A stretch of 64,000 nt of DNA from Allantophomopsis cytisporea (lineage: Eukaryota; Ascomycota; Leotiomycetes; Phacidiales; Phacidiaceae), in contig CP103034.1 in the NCBI GenBank assembly GCA_024752435.1, positions 1,054,001 through 1,118,000 on the forward strand, given 5' to 3'. Of the stretch, positions 33,861 to 45,266 are shown one piece after another (positions within the stretch are counted from its first letter, which is position 1; every line of letters starts with the position of its first letter). Below the pieces are notes generated by a model, which saw nothing but the letters and a program-made list of their open reading frames with translations, ran no database searches and was not told the origin of the DNA. Both the position numbers and the translations under genes were made by a program.

Positions 33861-34962
33861 TTAGGCCGCGACCAAAACCCAAAGTCTAGAGATACGGTTA
33901 GCAGGAGTCTCGATCGGACATTTCAAGATATGGGATACTCACAAAAAGAAAATCATCAATACACCGAACATCTTGGCAACCAACCAGCGGTTCCCAGATA
34001 CTCTTGACCAATACCTCAGCAGCTCTCGCTGTGCGCCCTGCACATTGTCCACCACGTCCTCCGTGTTGGCGTCAATCCTTTGGATCATCTCGCTCTGTTC
34101 TGATACCATAGATGCGAGTTGCCCGAAAATGCCTCCCAGTTCGCTGATCGTGCGTTCGATGGCCTCGATGGCCTCGCCTCTTTGGTGGATATATGTGTTT
34201 TGTGGTTGCGCCTCTTCCATCATGAGGAGTTGTTGATCTCCGACGGGGTTGAGCGATAACAGATCTTGTCCTGGACCTGGAGATCCCCGGGTTGGAGTGC
34301 TGTAGAGGGGCGATGCCGATTGGGAGATTTGAGGCGCAGCGTGGGACGATACGGATGAGACAAAGTTCTCTGTGCGTGATCGAGATGCTTGGATGTTCTT
34401 CGTTCGCACTTCTAACACGTCCTTGAAATTCACCGACACGTCCGTGAGTTTCCCTTGCAGCATGAACACTACATTCTTGTTGTGTTCTCCTTCTTGGTCG
34501 GCTTTTGGGTGCTGCGCACGAGACAGAGATTGAAGGGAGGATATTTGCTGGTTGAGTGCTGAGAGATCTTGTTTGATAATGAAAGTCAATTCGTTGATCT
34601 CAACAGGTCGGTCGTCAAAGAGAGTCTTCCTTTTCGCCACTGTAGTCAGTCAGTATCACATTTTCGGTCATCCATAAATCAAACACTACAGAGTGGTATT
34701 CGGCTCGGATGTACATACATTGCGCCAGTTTCTCCAACTTTCCCATTGTACCCGAAATACCCCTTCCGATCTCAGCCGCACGTCTTGCGAACTCCGATCT
34801 CTTAGGTTTCCCATCTGGTCCTACTCCCGCCGCTGCCTTCTCTGCATCGCTCAACAGAGATTGCCGTTGTGGGCCAACCTTCGAAGCAGCCCGGCGCTTC
34901 TGAACCTGCACCAGAACTGAGCGGAACTCGTTGGTTCGGTCTTGAATTGAGGTGGCAGCCAT
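33861..34962 (-). CDS. SED5: Golgi syntaxin Sed5 (Qa-SNARE, syntaxin-5 family)
   Basis: Exons 34962-34719, 34639-33943 and 33885-33861 give 321 residues. Introns start GTATGT and GTGAGT and end CTACAG and CTCTAG; the last exon supplies only the final eight residues. The N-terminus MAATSIQDRTNEFRSV, the Habc region, the Qa-SNARE helix (about residues 235-290, with IDANTEDVVDNVQGAQ) and a C-terminal anchor ending in LLWVLVAA all fit Sed5. It is the target SNARE on cis-Golgi membranes for vesicles from the ER and within the Golgi. The frame is open upstream of the chosen Met, but homologous N-termini begin at MAATSI-like sequence. Confidence 0.95.
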
Positions 34963-37311
34963 GGCCAATATGTCGCCGGGGGGGTTTCTGGTCTGAAATA
35001 TGGGGATTGTGGCCGACCGATCCTTATATTTTTTTGAGCTCACCGGATGTATGGTCGTATCGTGTGATATGCGATATGCGATTCGTGTAGGTTGTAGTAA
35101 TGTGGATGACGCTTTGGCGGTTCGGCTGCCTCGGACAGGGGACGTTGGAAATTATATGTCTTGAAAGAGTCGACAGCTAGGGGTCTTATCGCAGTTGCGC
35201 AAGAGGAGTGTCTTGGTGTAGAATGATGAAGGGTAGTTGGTAAGAAAAAGGGAGCGATTGTTAGGAATTGGATCCGTAGAATGATCTCGCTATGGTCTGG
35301 TGGTTATGGGTATGGTTATGGCTGATGTTTGTGGTAGTGGTAGTGGTGGTGGTAGTAATGGTAGATTGGGAATATCGTTTTGAGGGAGAAATGGGGGACA
35401 AGAACAGTTTCAATGGTCGAGGCCACGAACCACAAATGATGAAAGTCTCTCTACCTGAGGGAAGGTAAGGTAGGCCAGGGTGCGAGTAGACCGTCGGAAA
35501 CGGCAAAAGCCAGATGTCAAAGTCCGTGCTTGAGCCTTATATCTGAGGAATAGGACGCTCGAGGCTGTAAGGCTATAAGGCTGTAAGGCAGCAAGCTCTT
35601 CAATGGAAGTGGAAGCGGAAGTGGAAGTCGAAAGGACGAGACCGAGGGACCACGAGGCCTGTCAGCTCTGACGTCTTGGGTGGGTGGCTCAGCCATGGAG
35701 TGAGCCAATAACACGTGAGCGTGTGCGATGTAGGGTGGCTAAAAGGGAGTTTAAAAGGATAAATGAGGAACACGAGCCACAGCCGGGCACGCACAGCTGC
35801 ACCTGAGTAAAGTAACTCAGGTACTTGTCGATATTGTGAGGCGTAGAATCCCCGGGGTGCACTCTGGCGCTTGGTGCTCTTAGTGGACAAATCAATGGAT
35901 GGCACGAATGGGTGCAACCTTGAATTGTGAAGGGATTGATCAAGTATTGACGCCTCAATTTGCATAGTAGGCATTCTCGTAGACAACCTGGTAGACAACC
36001 TAGTCAGCAGGGAAAGGCGCAAGAAAGAGAGGAAGAAAGAAAGTGCCAAAAAAGCAAAGAGGTTGGTGTACTCAACCCCATTCTTAAAGGTCAAAAGGTA
36101 CATATTCGAGGGTCGAGGGTATGTTATCGGAGTACAGTATCAAGACAGACAAGTACGTACAGACTACATACATACTCGTTGGTAAAGTATGGATGGAGTA
36201 CCAGGGGTCCCAGCCGACATACTGTGTAGAGTAGAGGATATAATATTTAGCTGCTTATCTCAATCATCATTGATTGACACTTGCTATCACTGACTATCAC
36301 CGACTATCACGGGATATCACGGCAACCTTACCTTACACTCTCTCTCTCTCTCTCTCTCTCTTCTATGTGATCCTCTCTTCTCCATGATACTCTCCTAATC
36401 TCAACCAGCACAATTATCCGAAGCGCATGAAATGGATGTAATCTATGTAACCTCTGTAATCTATGTCATGTACTACATGCGACGCATCAAGGTTATGCAT
36501 GGTCGTGGTCATGATCATCAGTACTAGTGATAAGTAGGCAATCGGACCAGCATTTCAAGGAAGAGGAATTGTAGACTCGACCATCCGGTGACTAAGTGGC
36601 TATGTAAGTGGGGAGTCGCCCATAAATGCGTAAGCCTGCCGGCTGCAGTCACAGTCAGAGGAGAGTCGAGGAGAGTAAGGTAATTAGGTAGAGTCGCAGA
36701 TAATAATACGCTCCTCACGAACGAACACCAACGAAGAAAAAAAACAAAACAAAGCAACCACCAAAACGTGAAAGTAAACTTGTCAGTCCCCACAGAGAAA
36801 GGAAGCCTTTCCCGACTCGACTTGTCTCAATACATAATACTCTACCACCGACCTCACGAACCCTCCTCCTCCTCCTCCACTCTCCCTGCCACCTTTAACG
36901 GTCGCTCCCAAGACATAAACAATTACTTACCACAAATCACAAATCACAAATCACACGAACCACTTCTTCTCGTCTTCATCAGCAAGGAAGGTACCATCAT
37001 TCTCCCTTTAAAGGAGAAACCTTGATCTACTGGCTGTTAATTGGAATATACTTTATTTTATTTTTTATTTCCCGCCTCCGCGTCGCATATGCCTGCACAT
37101 TCCCATTCGCGCATGTAAACCGCCCCCTCTCGACTGAACTGACTGAACAAGATCCAAGAATCACCTCTGTACCTGGCACACTTCATTCGAGCTTCTCTTC
37201 CTAATTCATTGTACATATATTGTTATTCCCAATAAGCATTGTTCTATGGAATCAATTAGGAATAGCTCTTTGATCATCTAGTAGTTGGGGCCGTTCACGT
37301 CGGCGGTAACC
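34963..37311. other. Divergent upstream region with many short repeats
   Basis: About 2.35 kb between SED5 (-) and the first giant gene (+). It contains only simple repeats and overlapping frames without domains: GGT-rich (35331-35365), GGAAGTGGAAGC-type (about 35603-35628), AAGGCTGT-type (about 35570-35590), ACTATCAC words (about 36285-36320), CT run (36338-36362), GTAATCTATGTAACC words (about 36435-36470) and CACAAAT triplication (about 36930-36955). The length suggests long leaders or complex promoters. Confidence 0.5.
36338..36362. repeat. CT dinucleotide microsatellite
   Basis: Twelve CT units lie in the upstream region of the first giant disordered-protein gene. Confidence 0.9.
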
Positions 37312-40300
37312 ATGTCGGGGGCATATCAGGACCACTTTGCGAGGGACTTGTCCCCTCACACTCCTCTGTAGGTGTCCCAATTCATGACGAGTGATGAGCA
37401 TCACATACTGATATCCTTCAAGAAGTCCGGCTTCGGGGACACCGGCGACCAACTTTCGCGCAAATGTAAATCGCCAGAGGTCGAAGAAATGGGTCGAGGC
37501 GAAGAAGGTCGACTATGGTGGTGATGATTGGGGCGACGAATACGATGACGATCCATACGATACTACTCCTCCTCCTTCAGCGAAACCGACCGGGTTGAGA
37601 CAGCCGGGCCAAGGCGTACAGTATCCCGCTGCATCTGCAGAACCGAACAAAAAGGCATATGGTGATTTGCCAGCGCTTCCGGGAGCATCGCAGCAGCGGA
37701 GTGTTACGGGACCTGCGCTCCACCGAGCAAACTCCTTCGATAAAGATGATGAAAAGAGGGCGTTCTCGAGTGGTTCCCCCGCCCACGGTTCTCCTGCTCA
37801 ACAGCCAACGTCTCCTCGGAACGGACCTGCCACCCGCTTCTCCCACATGGGTCCGATAGCGGGTGTGTCAAGTGCGAAGAATATACCAAGTTTACAATTA
37901 TCAACACATGCACCGACTTCCACAGGCATAACTAAGACTGACCTACCTCCTCTTCCAAGAGAAGCCTCGTTCGGTAGAGAAAATGAGGTTGCCCAGACAC
38001 CCCTGACAGCAGTGACAACGAGTAGTAAATACTCCGATGACTACCAAAACCGACAAGACTACTCGCCTTCAGCAGCACCACCACCTTTGTCAACGGTTAT
38101 ATCTCCAATACAGAATCCTTATGACAATCAAAGCACTAATTTCCCACCTCGAAAAAGCAGTCTGAGTCAAATGAGAGGCCGGGATATGTCAACACAAGAG
38201 CCACAATCTGCAATAGAGCCGGGTCCAAAGCCATGGGCAGACGACCGTACATCATCGCCGGTTGGTGCTGGGCGCGCACGATCAGGAAGCACTCCCGCAA
38301 AAGCTTTACCGTTCATACGACCAGCTGACATTTATAAACGAATGGAAGAGGAGAGGGAGAAAGAACGCCGCTCTTCGGAGTCTGGACGACCAAGTCTCGA
38401 TTCCTTAATCGGTGGGAGACCTGCGAATAGATCTGTATCTCCAGCGAACAGGTCTCTGCGAGAAAGATCGAGCTCTGAGAGCTTTTCACGAGGACCAAGA
38501 CCCAAAGGTTCTGTAGAAGGATTCTCGGAGTCACCGAGCCGGCGGTTGATGCCACTCGAGTCTGTACAAGAACGAAAGAGTGAGTATGGCTTTGAGGGGT
38601 TTACTCTGAATGATCCTCAGACGGCGACCACGATGTCTCATCAAGGTGACTCGACTGACAACACTACTCCGCATATCACTACAACGGATGAGCATGGCCT
38701 GCCGCTCATCAGTTCCAATTCTCAACTCCCTGACGTCGATCGTGTGTCGGATTTTGGAACAGACTTCTTTGCTCAGACCAGACCTCACGATTCTGCACAA
38801 GATTATGATGGTGAATACAGCGACCAAGCAAGCCAAGTTTCAGCTGATCATACTCTGAAAAGTCAGCCCTCGCTTGGGTTCCGCTCTGCTGTTCACGAAG
38901 CTTTCGATCGCGGAGAACCCATAACCCCAATCGGTGCGAGTGAAGGCAATGTTCGTCGCTCTGATAGCGAAAGCACGGGTACAACGGGTATTAGCCCAAT
39001 TATGAGCAGAGTCCCAAGTGCTGCGACTGCTGAAAATAGAGCCAGGGATATTGAAGCTAGGCAAGAGGCTACACCTGCCATTCCCGAAGTTGAAGAACCA
39101 CCATCCCAACGCACTTCGCGTGTTATGAGTTCTCCACCAATCAATACTGATAGTCCCGCGCGAACCCCGGATTTCGCTGCTGTAGCTGGCGCCCCAAGAT
39201 CAACAGAGGGACAGATTTCCGAGACATCTGCAGTCCCTTCATCTGCCAATAGCACTGGAGAAGGCCTTAATCGCCCAGCAGTGGGTAGAGAGCTGAGCTT
39301 TAGACCACATTTACCAGGTGGTTGGGTTTCGTATGCTGGAAGCGATTCCACTGTCCTGCCAGAAGAGAACATTGCTTCAAGAGCTCCATCGCGACTTTCC
39401 GAGACTTCAGCACCAAATAACCAACTTTCTTCCGCTATTCCAGAACATCCTGTTGATGAGTCAGATCAGACCCCGACACGGGGTCCACAAGAATTCTCCC
39501 CTTCTACCCCAAATGAAGCAGCAGGAATTGTTCTGGGAAGCGCCACCGGTACAGCTCTTGCTTCGCATGACCACCATATTGCAAGTCCTCAGCAGCCGGA
39601 AGCAATTGTACGTGACAATATGCCAACCCCGGATGCAAGCATGGCTCCAACAGGCAACCCGTATAGTTCACCTCTCGATACTCGATTCTTTGGTGGCGGT
39701 GCCCCAGTCGAACTTCCCGCAGAAATTCCTGCAGAGCTCTCACCCGAAGTGAGGCCCAGTTTGAGTGATCGGAACTTGTCCGCAGTTTCGAGTGCCGGAC
39801 CGACACCTCCCCCTAAAGACACTCCAACAATCAACATCAATGACACTGATTCTGGCTATTTCCCTCCTCCTGTGCCTTTGAAGCAAAAGACTTTGGATGA
39901 AGTGGCAGCCAATGAGCAATTAGAACCACCTCGTCGGCCACAAGTAATTCCAACATTGAGCACAGACACTGCGCCACAGGATGATGAGAACGACAAACTC
40001 AGGAAGGAGATCGTAAAGAGTCTCAGCCCTAGGGCATCCAATGCTCACGAACTTGGATATGGTGATGACTTATCTCTACACTCTCCTGCATCTACCCCTG
40101 GTGGAGAGCTTCGTGACAGTGCTTATCTACCTAGCGAGTACGACAACTACTGGGCAACGCAAGCTGATGATGACACTCCCATGCAGCTTCACCATCCACA
40201 AGATGCACACAATCCATTGGTGCCGACTATCTCTCGTGAAGTGCCGTCGGATGGAGAGACCCCACCAATTCCTCCTTTGAGCACCCGCAGAATATCGAAG

Positions 40301-41431
40301 CAGATTGATCCAGAACCTGGCCTCATCGTATCCCAATACACTTGGGATGTAGACCCAGAGCCTAGTGTAGGGGATGAAAATCGTCCAGCAGAGGGCAATC
40401 TGGATGACCTTCAACCTCGGCCATTAAGAACGCCTGAGAAACGGGTTTCTTTTGCTGCTACACCTGATTCACAAATCATGCAACTCGAGGAGACTCGTGA
40501 AGCGTATTTTACTCGCCCGGTTATGGATTTTTCTGATGGCCCTCATGAGCTTGAGTCGCCCGATCATCGAAGTGAGCTGGTCGAGCCCACTTTCCAAGAT
40601 CAGCAGGAACCTAAGACGCTTTCGAGCGAATCACCAATAACCAGCTCAGCAGTTCTTGCTGGTGGTGGTGGTGCTGCTGCTGCACTAACGGGTGCAGGTT
40701 CGTACGCTACCAACCACACCCAGGAAGACCATCTACCTCAACAAGGATCTTCGCCAGCAGAGGAAACTTTCAATCCATCAACGCCATCAGAAAGTGAGCA
40801 TACAGCCCACCCTGAAAACAACGCAGCCGGGGCTCCGCTTCAGGAAACTTTAACCAACAATTCAATTTCACACTCACAGCGTCTATCGCATAACAAGATT
40901 ATTCCTTTCAAGGATATTCTTGCAATGAGCGATTACAATCAACGCATTCGAACATATGACAGTACTCGAGACCAGTTCGCAGCTATGAATACAGGATTGA
41001 CGGATTGGTTGGCATATCTGAAGGCTCAGCATCCTGAGCATGCAGATAACAATGGTTCATATGGAGGTGGTGGTGTGAACTACACAACTGCGCCATCTTC
41101 TACACGCTCGAAGTTCTCGAAGACAATTGGCATAACATCGTCTTCATCACAAGCACCAGGGCAACAGCCATATTATCAACAATACCTGAATGCCAGCCCG
41201 GCATCATCCAATCCTCCAACCCCTTCCAAAACTGGAGGTGGGTCTGTGGGATCTCAACAGCACCATTCTGTAGCAGGACCCAAGATGTCCAGTCAACAAG
41301 TACAAGCTAAGAGCAAGGAGTTGCTTCACACAGCAGGAGTTTTCGGCGGGAAGGCTAGCAACATAGGAAAGGGACTCTTTGCGAAAGGCAAAAGCAGATT
41401 CAGAAGCGGTGGCGGAGACAAGGTAGATTGA
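37312..41431 (+). CDS. Giant disordered protein with conserved N- and C-terminal blocks, function unknown
   Basis: Exon 1 is 37312-37367 and exon 2 runs from 37423 (or 37426, same frame) to 41431, giving about 1354 residues. The donor is GTAGGT and the acceptor CTTCAAG. The N-terminus has a dense block, NFRANVNRQRSKKWVEAKK followed by an acidic DYGGDDWGDEYDDDPYD, that looks conserved. Residues 100-1180 are disordered, Pro/Ser/Thr-rich, with SP/TP sites and acidic patches. Near the C-terminus a folded block appears (KIIPFKDILAMSDYNQRI, STRDQFAAMNTGLTDWLAYL), followed by QAKSKELLHTAGVFGGKA and a basic Gly-rich end. I recognise this architecture as recurrent in Pezizomycotina but know no function. 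A cortical or signalling scaffold is a guess. A similarly disordered giant gene follows on the same strand. Confidence 0.75.
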
Positions 41432-41732
41432 TCATCTCCTTCAGAGCCGGTCCGCAATGAGGCGATGGGGCGTTCATTATTCTTCACGTGTTTTCCTTTT
41501 AATTCTTTTACTAATGATAACGATGGCGGTATTTTTTTCTTCTCTTCCTTTTTTCGCTGTGCACATCTGATCCCAGGCTTCCGAGGCTTCCGAGGCTGCT
41601 TCTTAGTGGAATGGTGTACGACTATATTGACAGCCCATGTATTCTCCACTCATGTATCTCCGCAATCCGGGGCTCTTACTAATTTTGTCTCGATGTGTGA
41701 AGACACTTGTCTGACGTGAAATTAAATTGCAG

Positions 41733-44700
41733 ACTAGCCATCCCACCCCGCCTCCACAACCTGCAGAGCGAGAGCGCCGATCATCCTGGGCGCTGCCTCT
41801 AGCTTTCTCGCGATCAACGGCCCGACCCGGTAATGCGCCACAACCCACGAATACGAGGGAAGCCACAACCCCCACGTCGCAGCGATCACGGCGCCTCTCG
41901 GATGCTCCTTCGAAGTTTGACGGTGGTACAAAACAACCAAAGTCGCGATCTTCTTCAATTGATTCTTCACAGCTATACAACTCCCGCAGTGTGGACTTTC
42001 TGAGGGAGAATCTCCAGAATCGCCACATTGGTGAGCTAGATGATCTAGATGATAATCTAGCTGGACCCGTCCCAATTAGTAAAGAACAGCCGTCATGGGA
42101 TCCTTTTAATGCCACGCCAATTGAAGAGGAAGAGGGCTACTTTGATTCACATGTGAAGAACCCGGGCTACTTTGACACTGACAATCAACATCCGCGAGAG
42201 GCGGATATACCGCTCAGTGAAGCTCAACTTCTGGAACGTCAGAGTACGGTGAGTGATCAGTCATCTAGTGTTCACGTGCAGATTGGTATTGAAGAGGTCG
42301 AGTTGGATGGTAATGGTATTAATGAGGCTCCCGTGGAAAATGTTGTAGAGAATCACACAGACTTTTCGGGAGGGCGGGAAGCGCCAGCTGCTATGAATGA
42401 GCATGAAGTCGAGAATCATCCAGTTGAGGAGGACCGCGGCTTGGAGGAAGAGTCATATCTAGCAGCTGCGATCACTAGTCATGACGTTTTGGGAAGTGAC
42501 AAAAATGCTGGCGAATCTTTAGCAGATCCTCAGTCTCATCCCCAGGATACCGAGGACCATCAAGGGCATGATTCAACTACCTTGCAGGACAAGACGCTCA
42601 TGCTGCCATCTCAACATGTCCGAACTGTGTCAGATCCCCCTATGATGTACAGTGATGCTCTGAAGCCTAGTGCCGAGTATGTACGCGACGAAATCAACAT
42701 CCCCGGTGTCACCGATCAGAGGCGCAAGCAGCCAGAGCTCGTTCAGCATCCGGCTTCGTTTGGACTTCCGCCTGTTCGTCGCAATTCCGCATTCGGATTC
42801 GCTTTTAGGTCGAAATCAAAGTCGAAGAAGAGATTTCCCATTGATGATGATAGTGAGGATGAGAAGGATGAGAAGATTGTTACTAGTGCTACCTATATGC
42901 CTGACGGGCAGCAGCAGTGGGAACACGTTGATTGGAGTGGATATGGAGCTGGGAATGACAACGCAAATGCGCATGTCATTGATGGATTGGCTGGTCAGCA
43001 GGCGACGGATCGAAGTGACGAACCTAGTACGCCGGTGATGAAGACTGCTGCTCTTAACAATGCGCATATTTCGCCCAGGACGAATAATCGTGGTGAGCCG
43101 ATTGAACTACCGGGCACAGAGCCTAATGATGTAGGGCCTTACGGGACATTGAATGATAACAACCAAGTTGGTGAGGGGCTTGAGGGAGTTCGCAAGCAAC
43201 ATTCATCGACACCACTTGATTTCAGCCGCAGTTTCTTCGGGAGGTCTACTGAACAAGCTGCTCCTGGTCAGCTTCTGGTTCCAGTTCGAGAGCCCCCTTC
43301 ATCGGCCCAGAAGTTCCCTGACCTCTTCCACCCCAGAGGAGGTGATGAGCTCCCAGCTGATCAAGAGGTACCTCGCCACTATCCTTCACCTCTTACCCGT
43401 GATGCAATTATGTTACCCCGACAGCAGGGAACAGAATATATGCTTCCTGGAGTTGGGCCGCCTGAGGGGCCCAACAAACAGCTTACCAGATCGAAAAGGA
43501 GCTCTTCGTTTATGAAGGGCTTCAGTGGACGTTTATCGAGAAATACATCGAGAGAGAGGGGAAGCAGAACGACATCTAGGGATAGAGCTGGTCTTACTTC
43601 CCGTGATGGTCCAAAATCAACACCAGTAAATATGCCGACAGCACAGAATGCAGATCAGCAGGCATCCAGGCCACCATCGCCGTCTTCCGATGCATACAGA
43701 GGCAGACGGAGATCGAGTCTGAGTTTGTTGAACGTTCTGAGCCGCACTTCTACACCTGAACCAGTTTCTATGTCACAGCGCAACAGCACTTCGAGACCGG
43801 TATCTCGAGATATGCTGAATAATGAGCACAAACCAATTGTAACTGCGCAAGAGGGACGAAAGAAATTGAATAAAGCAGTTCGCCAATCCGCACCACCAAC
43901 ACCCAGAATATCCCAGGTTGAGCCTCACGTCACAGAGGCCAAGAAGAAGCGGTTTTCAGGACTAGCTACTTTTCTCTCCCGCAAAGGTAGCGCCCACCGC
44001 CCTCGATTCAACTCTACCGCATCCTCTACGATCTCCGAGAACAGAATACCCACAGTAGCTCCTGCTCAGTCTTCTCCAAAGCCGGAAAAGGACGCTAAAC
44101 AGCGTAGAACGCTTACCAAACCTCCGCCAATGGGCGAAAATCGCTCGCGCCGCAATTCTCTCGTGCAACCCCTTCCTTCAGTCAATGCAGCAACTCTCAA
44201 TATGAACCAATCTCCTTTGCAGCCTTTCCGTCACGGCTCTGTGGTGGATCGCCACGCTGTCATTAAAGGTGAGCCGCGCTACGAGACACCGCCCATTCCA
44301 CAGGCGTATAACCTTGTCCATGGCGACGGCAACGTCGTCTCGCCAACCACCTACGATCCGCGCGGCATCAACGCCCGTCGAGCGAGCCTCAGCCAGACTT
44401 TGTCAAACCAGTCCCATGGGGCGGCTCTGGGCAATTTCTATCCACCGCCCCGTCCCCGTGCTCAGTACTTCGATCCGAACACCTACGATCCTTTGAGTAT
44501 TGCGCACGGCTCGCCGGCTGAAAACCAGTATGGGGGTGTAGAGGGTAACTACGAATATTTCGAGCCGGTTCCTAGCCCTCCACGTAGACAGAATAGTTAC
44601 CATGTCCCTCTGTTTCGACCGCAGGAACGCGAGCTGAGTAATCTGAATACGTCTGCTGCTGGTGAGTATGACGACGCAGAAAAAGAGCGCTCCTTTTCGA

Positions 44701-45266
44701 GACTTTCGGGTAGAAGTCTATCGAACAGAAGTTTGTCTACCCGCAGCTATACAGGCCGCAGTAGCTATGAGATGGCTGGTCCACGTGGGAGGGGGTCTAG
44801 CCCCTCGCCCGCCAGGGGCCAGGCTGTGCCCATGGGGAGAGCGGATGGGTATGTCAATGGTCAGGGTCAGGGAATGGGACATGGACAGGTCATGGGTATG
44901 GCGATGGGCATGCCGCCGTATGAGCGAAGCGATAGTAATATGGGCTCGCCGCCGCGCAGGAGGGATAGTCTTGATGTTGTGAGGGAGAATGTCGTTGCGC
45001 AGCCTCCGCCGAGGATGAGTATGGGGCCTGGCATGGGGATGGGGATGCCTAGACAGCAGATTGGGTTTCAGGGGTATGCGGCTTGGGAGAGGAGCTTGAA
45101 AGCGGGGGCGGTGAACGGTGGGGGAATGCAGCAGAGGCCTTGGTCTCGTGGGCGCGATGCACCGTACAATGGAGGGAATAGGGAGTGGACGAGAGGCGGT
45201 GGAGCCTTCGTGGCTGGTCCGGCTGTGCCGAGGAATGATTGGGGGGTAGAAGAGGGACGAAGATAG
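41733..45266 (+). CDS. Second giant disordered protein; 5' exon unresolved
   Basis: The open frame encodes about 1178 residues from an acceptor (TTGCAG before 41733). There is no in-frame ATG near its start, and the first internal Met is more than 200 residues in, so a short first exon in 41432-41690 must supply the start. A candidate is the ATG at about 41610-41612 followed by a GTGTAC donor, but this is unproven. The chain is Arg/Ser/Pro-rich, with clusters such as RRSSWALPLAFSRS, FGLPPVRRNSAFGFAF, KRSSSFMKGFSGRLSRN and LARK-like basic-Ser motifs suited to kinase or 14-3-3 control. The C-terminus is Met/Gly-rich (GMGHGQVMGMAMGMPP) and ends in WGVEEGRR. No folded domain is visible. It lies 300 bp after the preceding giant gene, same strand. 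Confidence 0.65.
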   Translation, partial: TSHPTPPPQPAERERRSSWALPLAFSRSTARPGNAPQPTNTREATTPTSQRSRRLSDAPSKFDGGTKQPKSRSSSIDSSQLYNSRSVDFLRENLQNRHIGELDDLDDNLAGPVPISKEQPSWDPFNATPIEEEEGYFDSHVKNPGYFDTDNQHPREADIPLSEAQLLERQSTVSDQSSSVHVQIGIEEVELDGNGINEAPVENVVENHTDFSGGREAPAAMNEHEVENHPVEEDRGLEEESYLAAAITSHDVLGSDKNAGESLADPQSHPQDTEDHQGHDSTTLQDKTLMLPSQHVRTVSDPPMMYSDALKPSAEYVRDEINIPGVTDQRRKQPELVQHPASFGLPPVRRNSAFGFAFRSKSKSKKRFPIDDDSEDEKDEKIVTSATYMPDGQQQWEHVDWSGYGAGNDNANAHVIDGLAGQQATDRSDEPSTPVMKTAALNNAHISPRTNNRGEPIELPGTEPNDVGPYGTLNDNNQVGEGLEGVRKQHSSTPLDFSRSFFGRSTEQAAPGQLLVPVREPPSSAQKFPDLFHPRGGDELPADQEVPRHYPSPLTRDAIMLPRQQGTEYMLPGVGPPEGPNKQLTRSKRSSSFMKGFSGRLSRNTSRERGSRTTSRDRAGLTSRDGPKSTPVNMPTAQNADQQASRPPSPSSDAYRGRRRSSLSLLNVLSRTSTPEPVSMSQRNSTSRPVSRDMLNNEHKPIVTAQEGRKKLNKAVRQSAPPTPRISQVEPHVTEAKKKRFSGLATFLSRKGSAHRPRFNSTASSTISENRIPTVAPAQSSPKPEKDAKQRRTLTKPPPMGENRSRRNSLVQPLPSVNAATLNMNQSPLQPFRHGSVVDRHAVIKGEPRYETPPIPQAYNLVHGDGNVVSPTTYDPRGINARRASLSQTLSNQSHGAALGNFYPPPRPRAQYFDPNTYDPLSIAHGSPAENQYGGVEGNYEYFEPVPSPPRRQNSYHVPLFRPQERELSNLNTSAAGEYDDAEKERSFSRLSGRSLSNRSLSTRSYTGRSSYEMAGPRGRGSSPSPARGQAVPMGRADGYVNGQGQGMGHGQVMGMAMGMPPYERSDSNMGSPPRRRDSLDVVRENVVAQPPPRMSMGPGMGMGMPRQQIGFQGYAAWERSLKAGAVNGGGMQQRPWSRGRDAPYNGGNREWTRGGGAFVAGPAVPRNDWGVEEGRR

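Noticed and set aside
42816..44168. Several open frames opposite or in other phases of the second giant gene
   Set aside because: Shadows of the long plus-strand frame, caused by its skewed codon composition.
37312..45266. The two giant disordered frames as one gene
   Set aside because: The first ends in a natural-looking basic Gly-rich C-terminus with a stop, and the gap holds no clean splice bridging them; read-through is left as a test, not a call.
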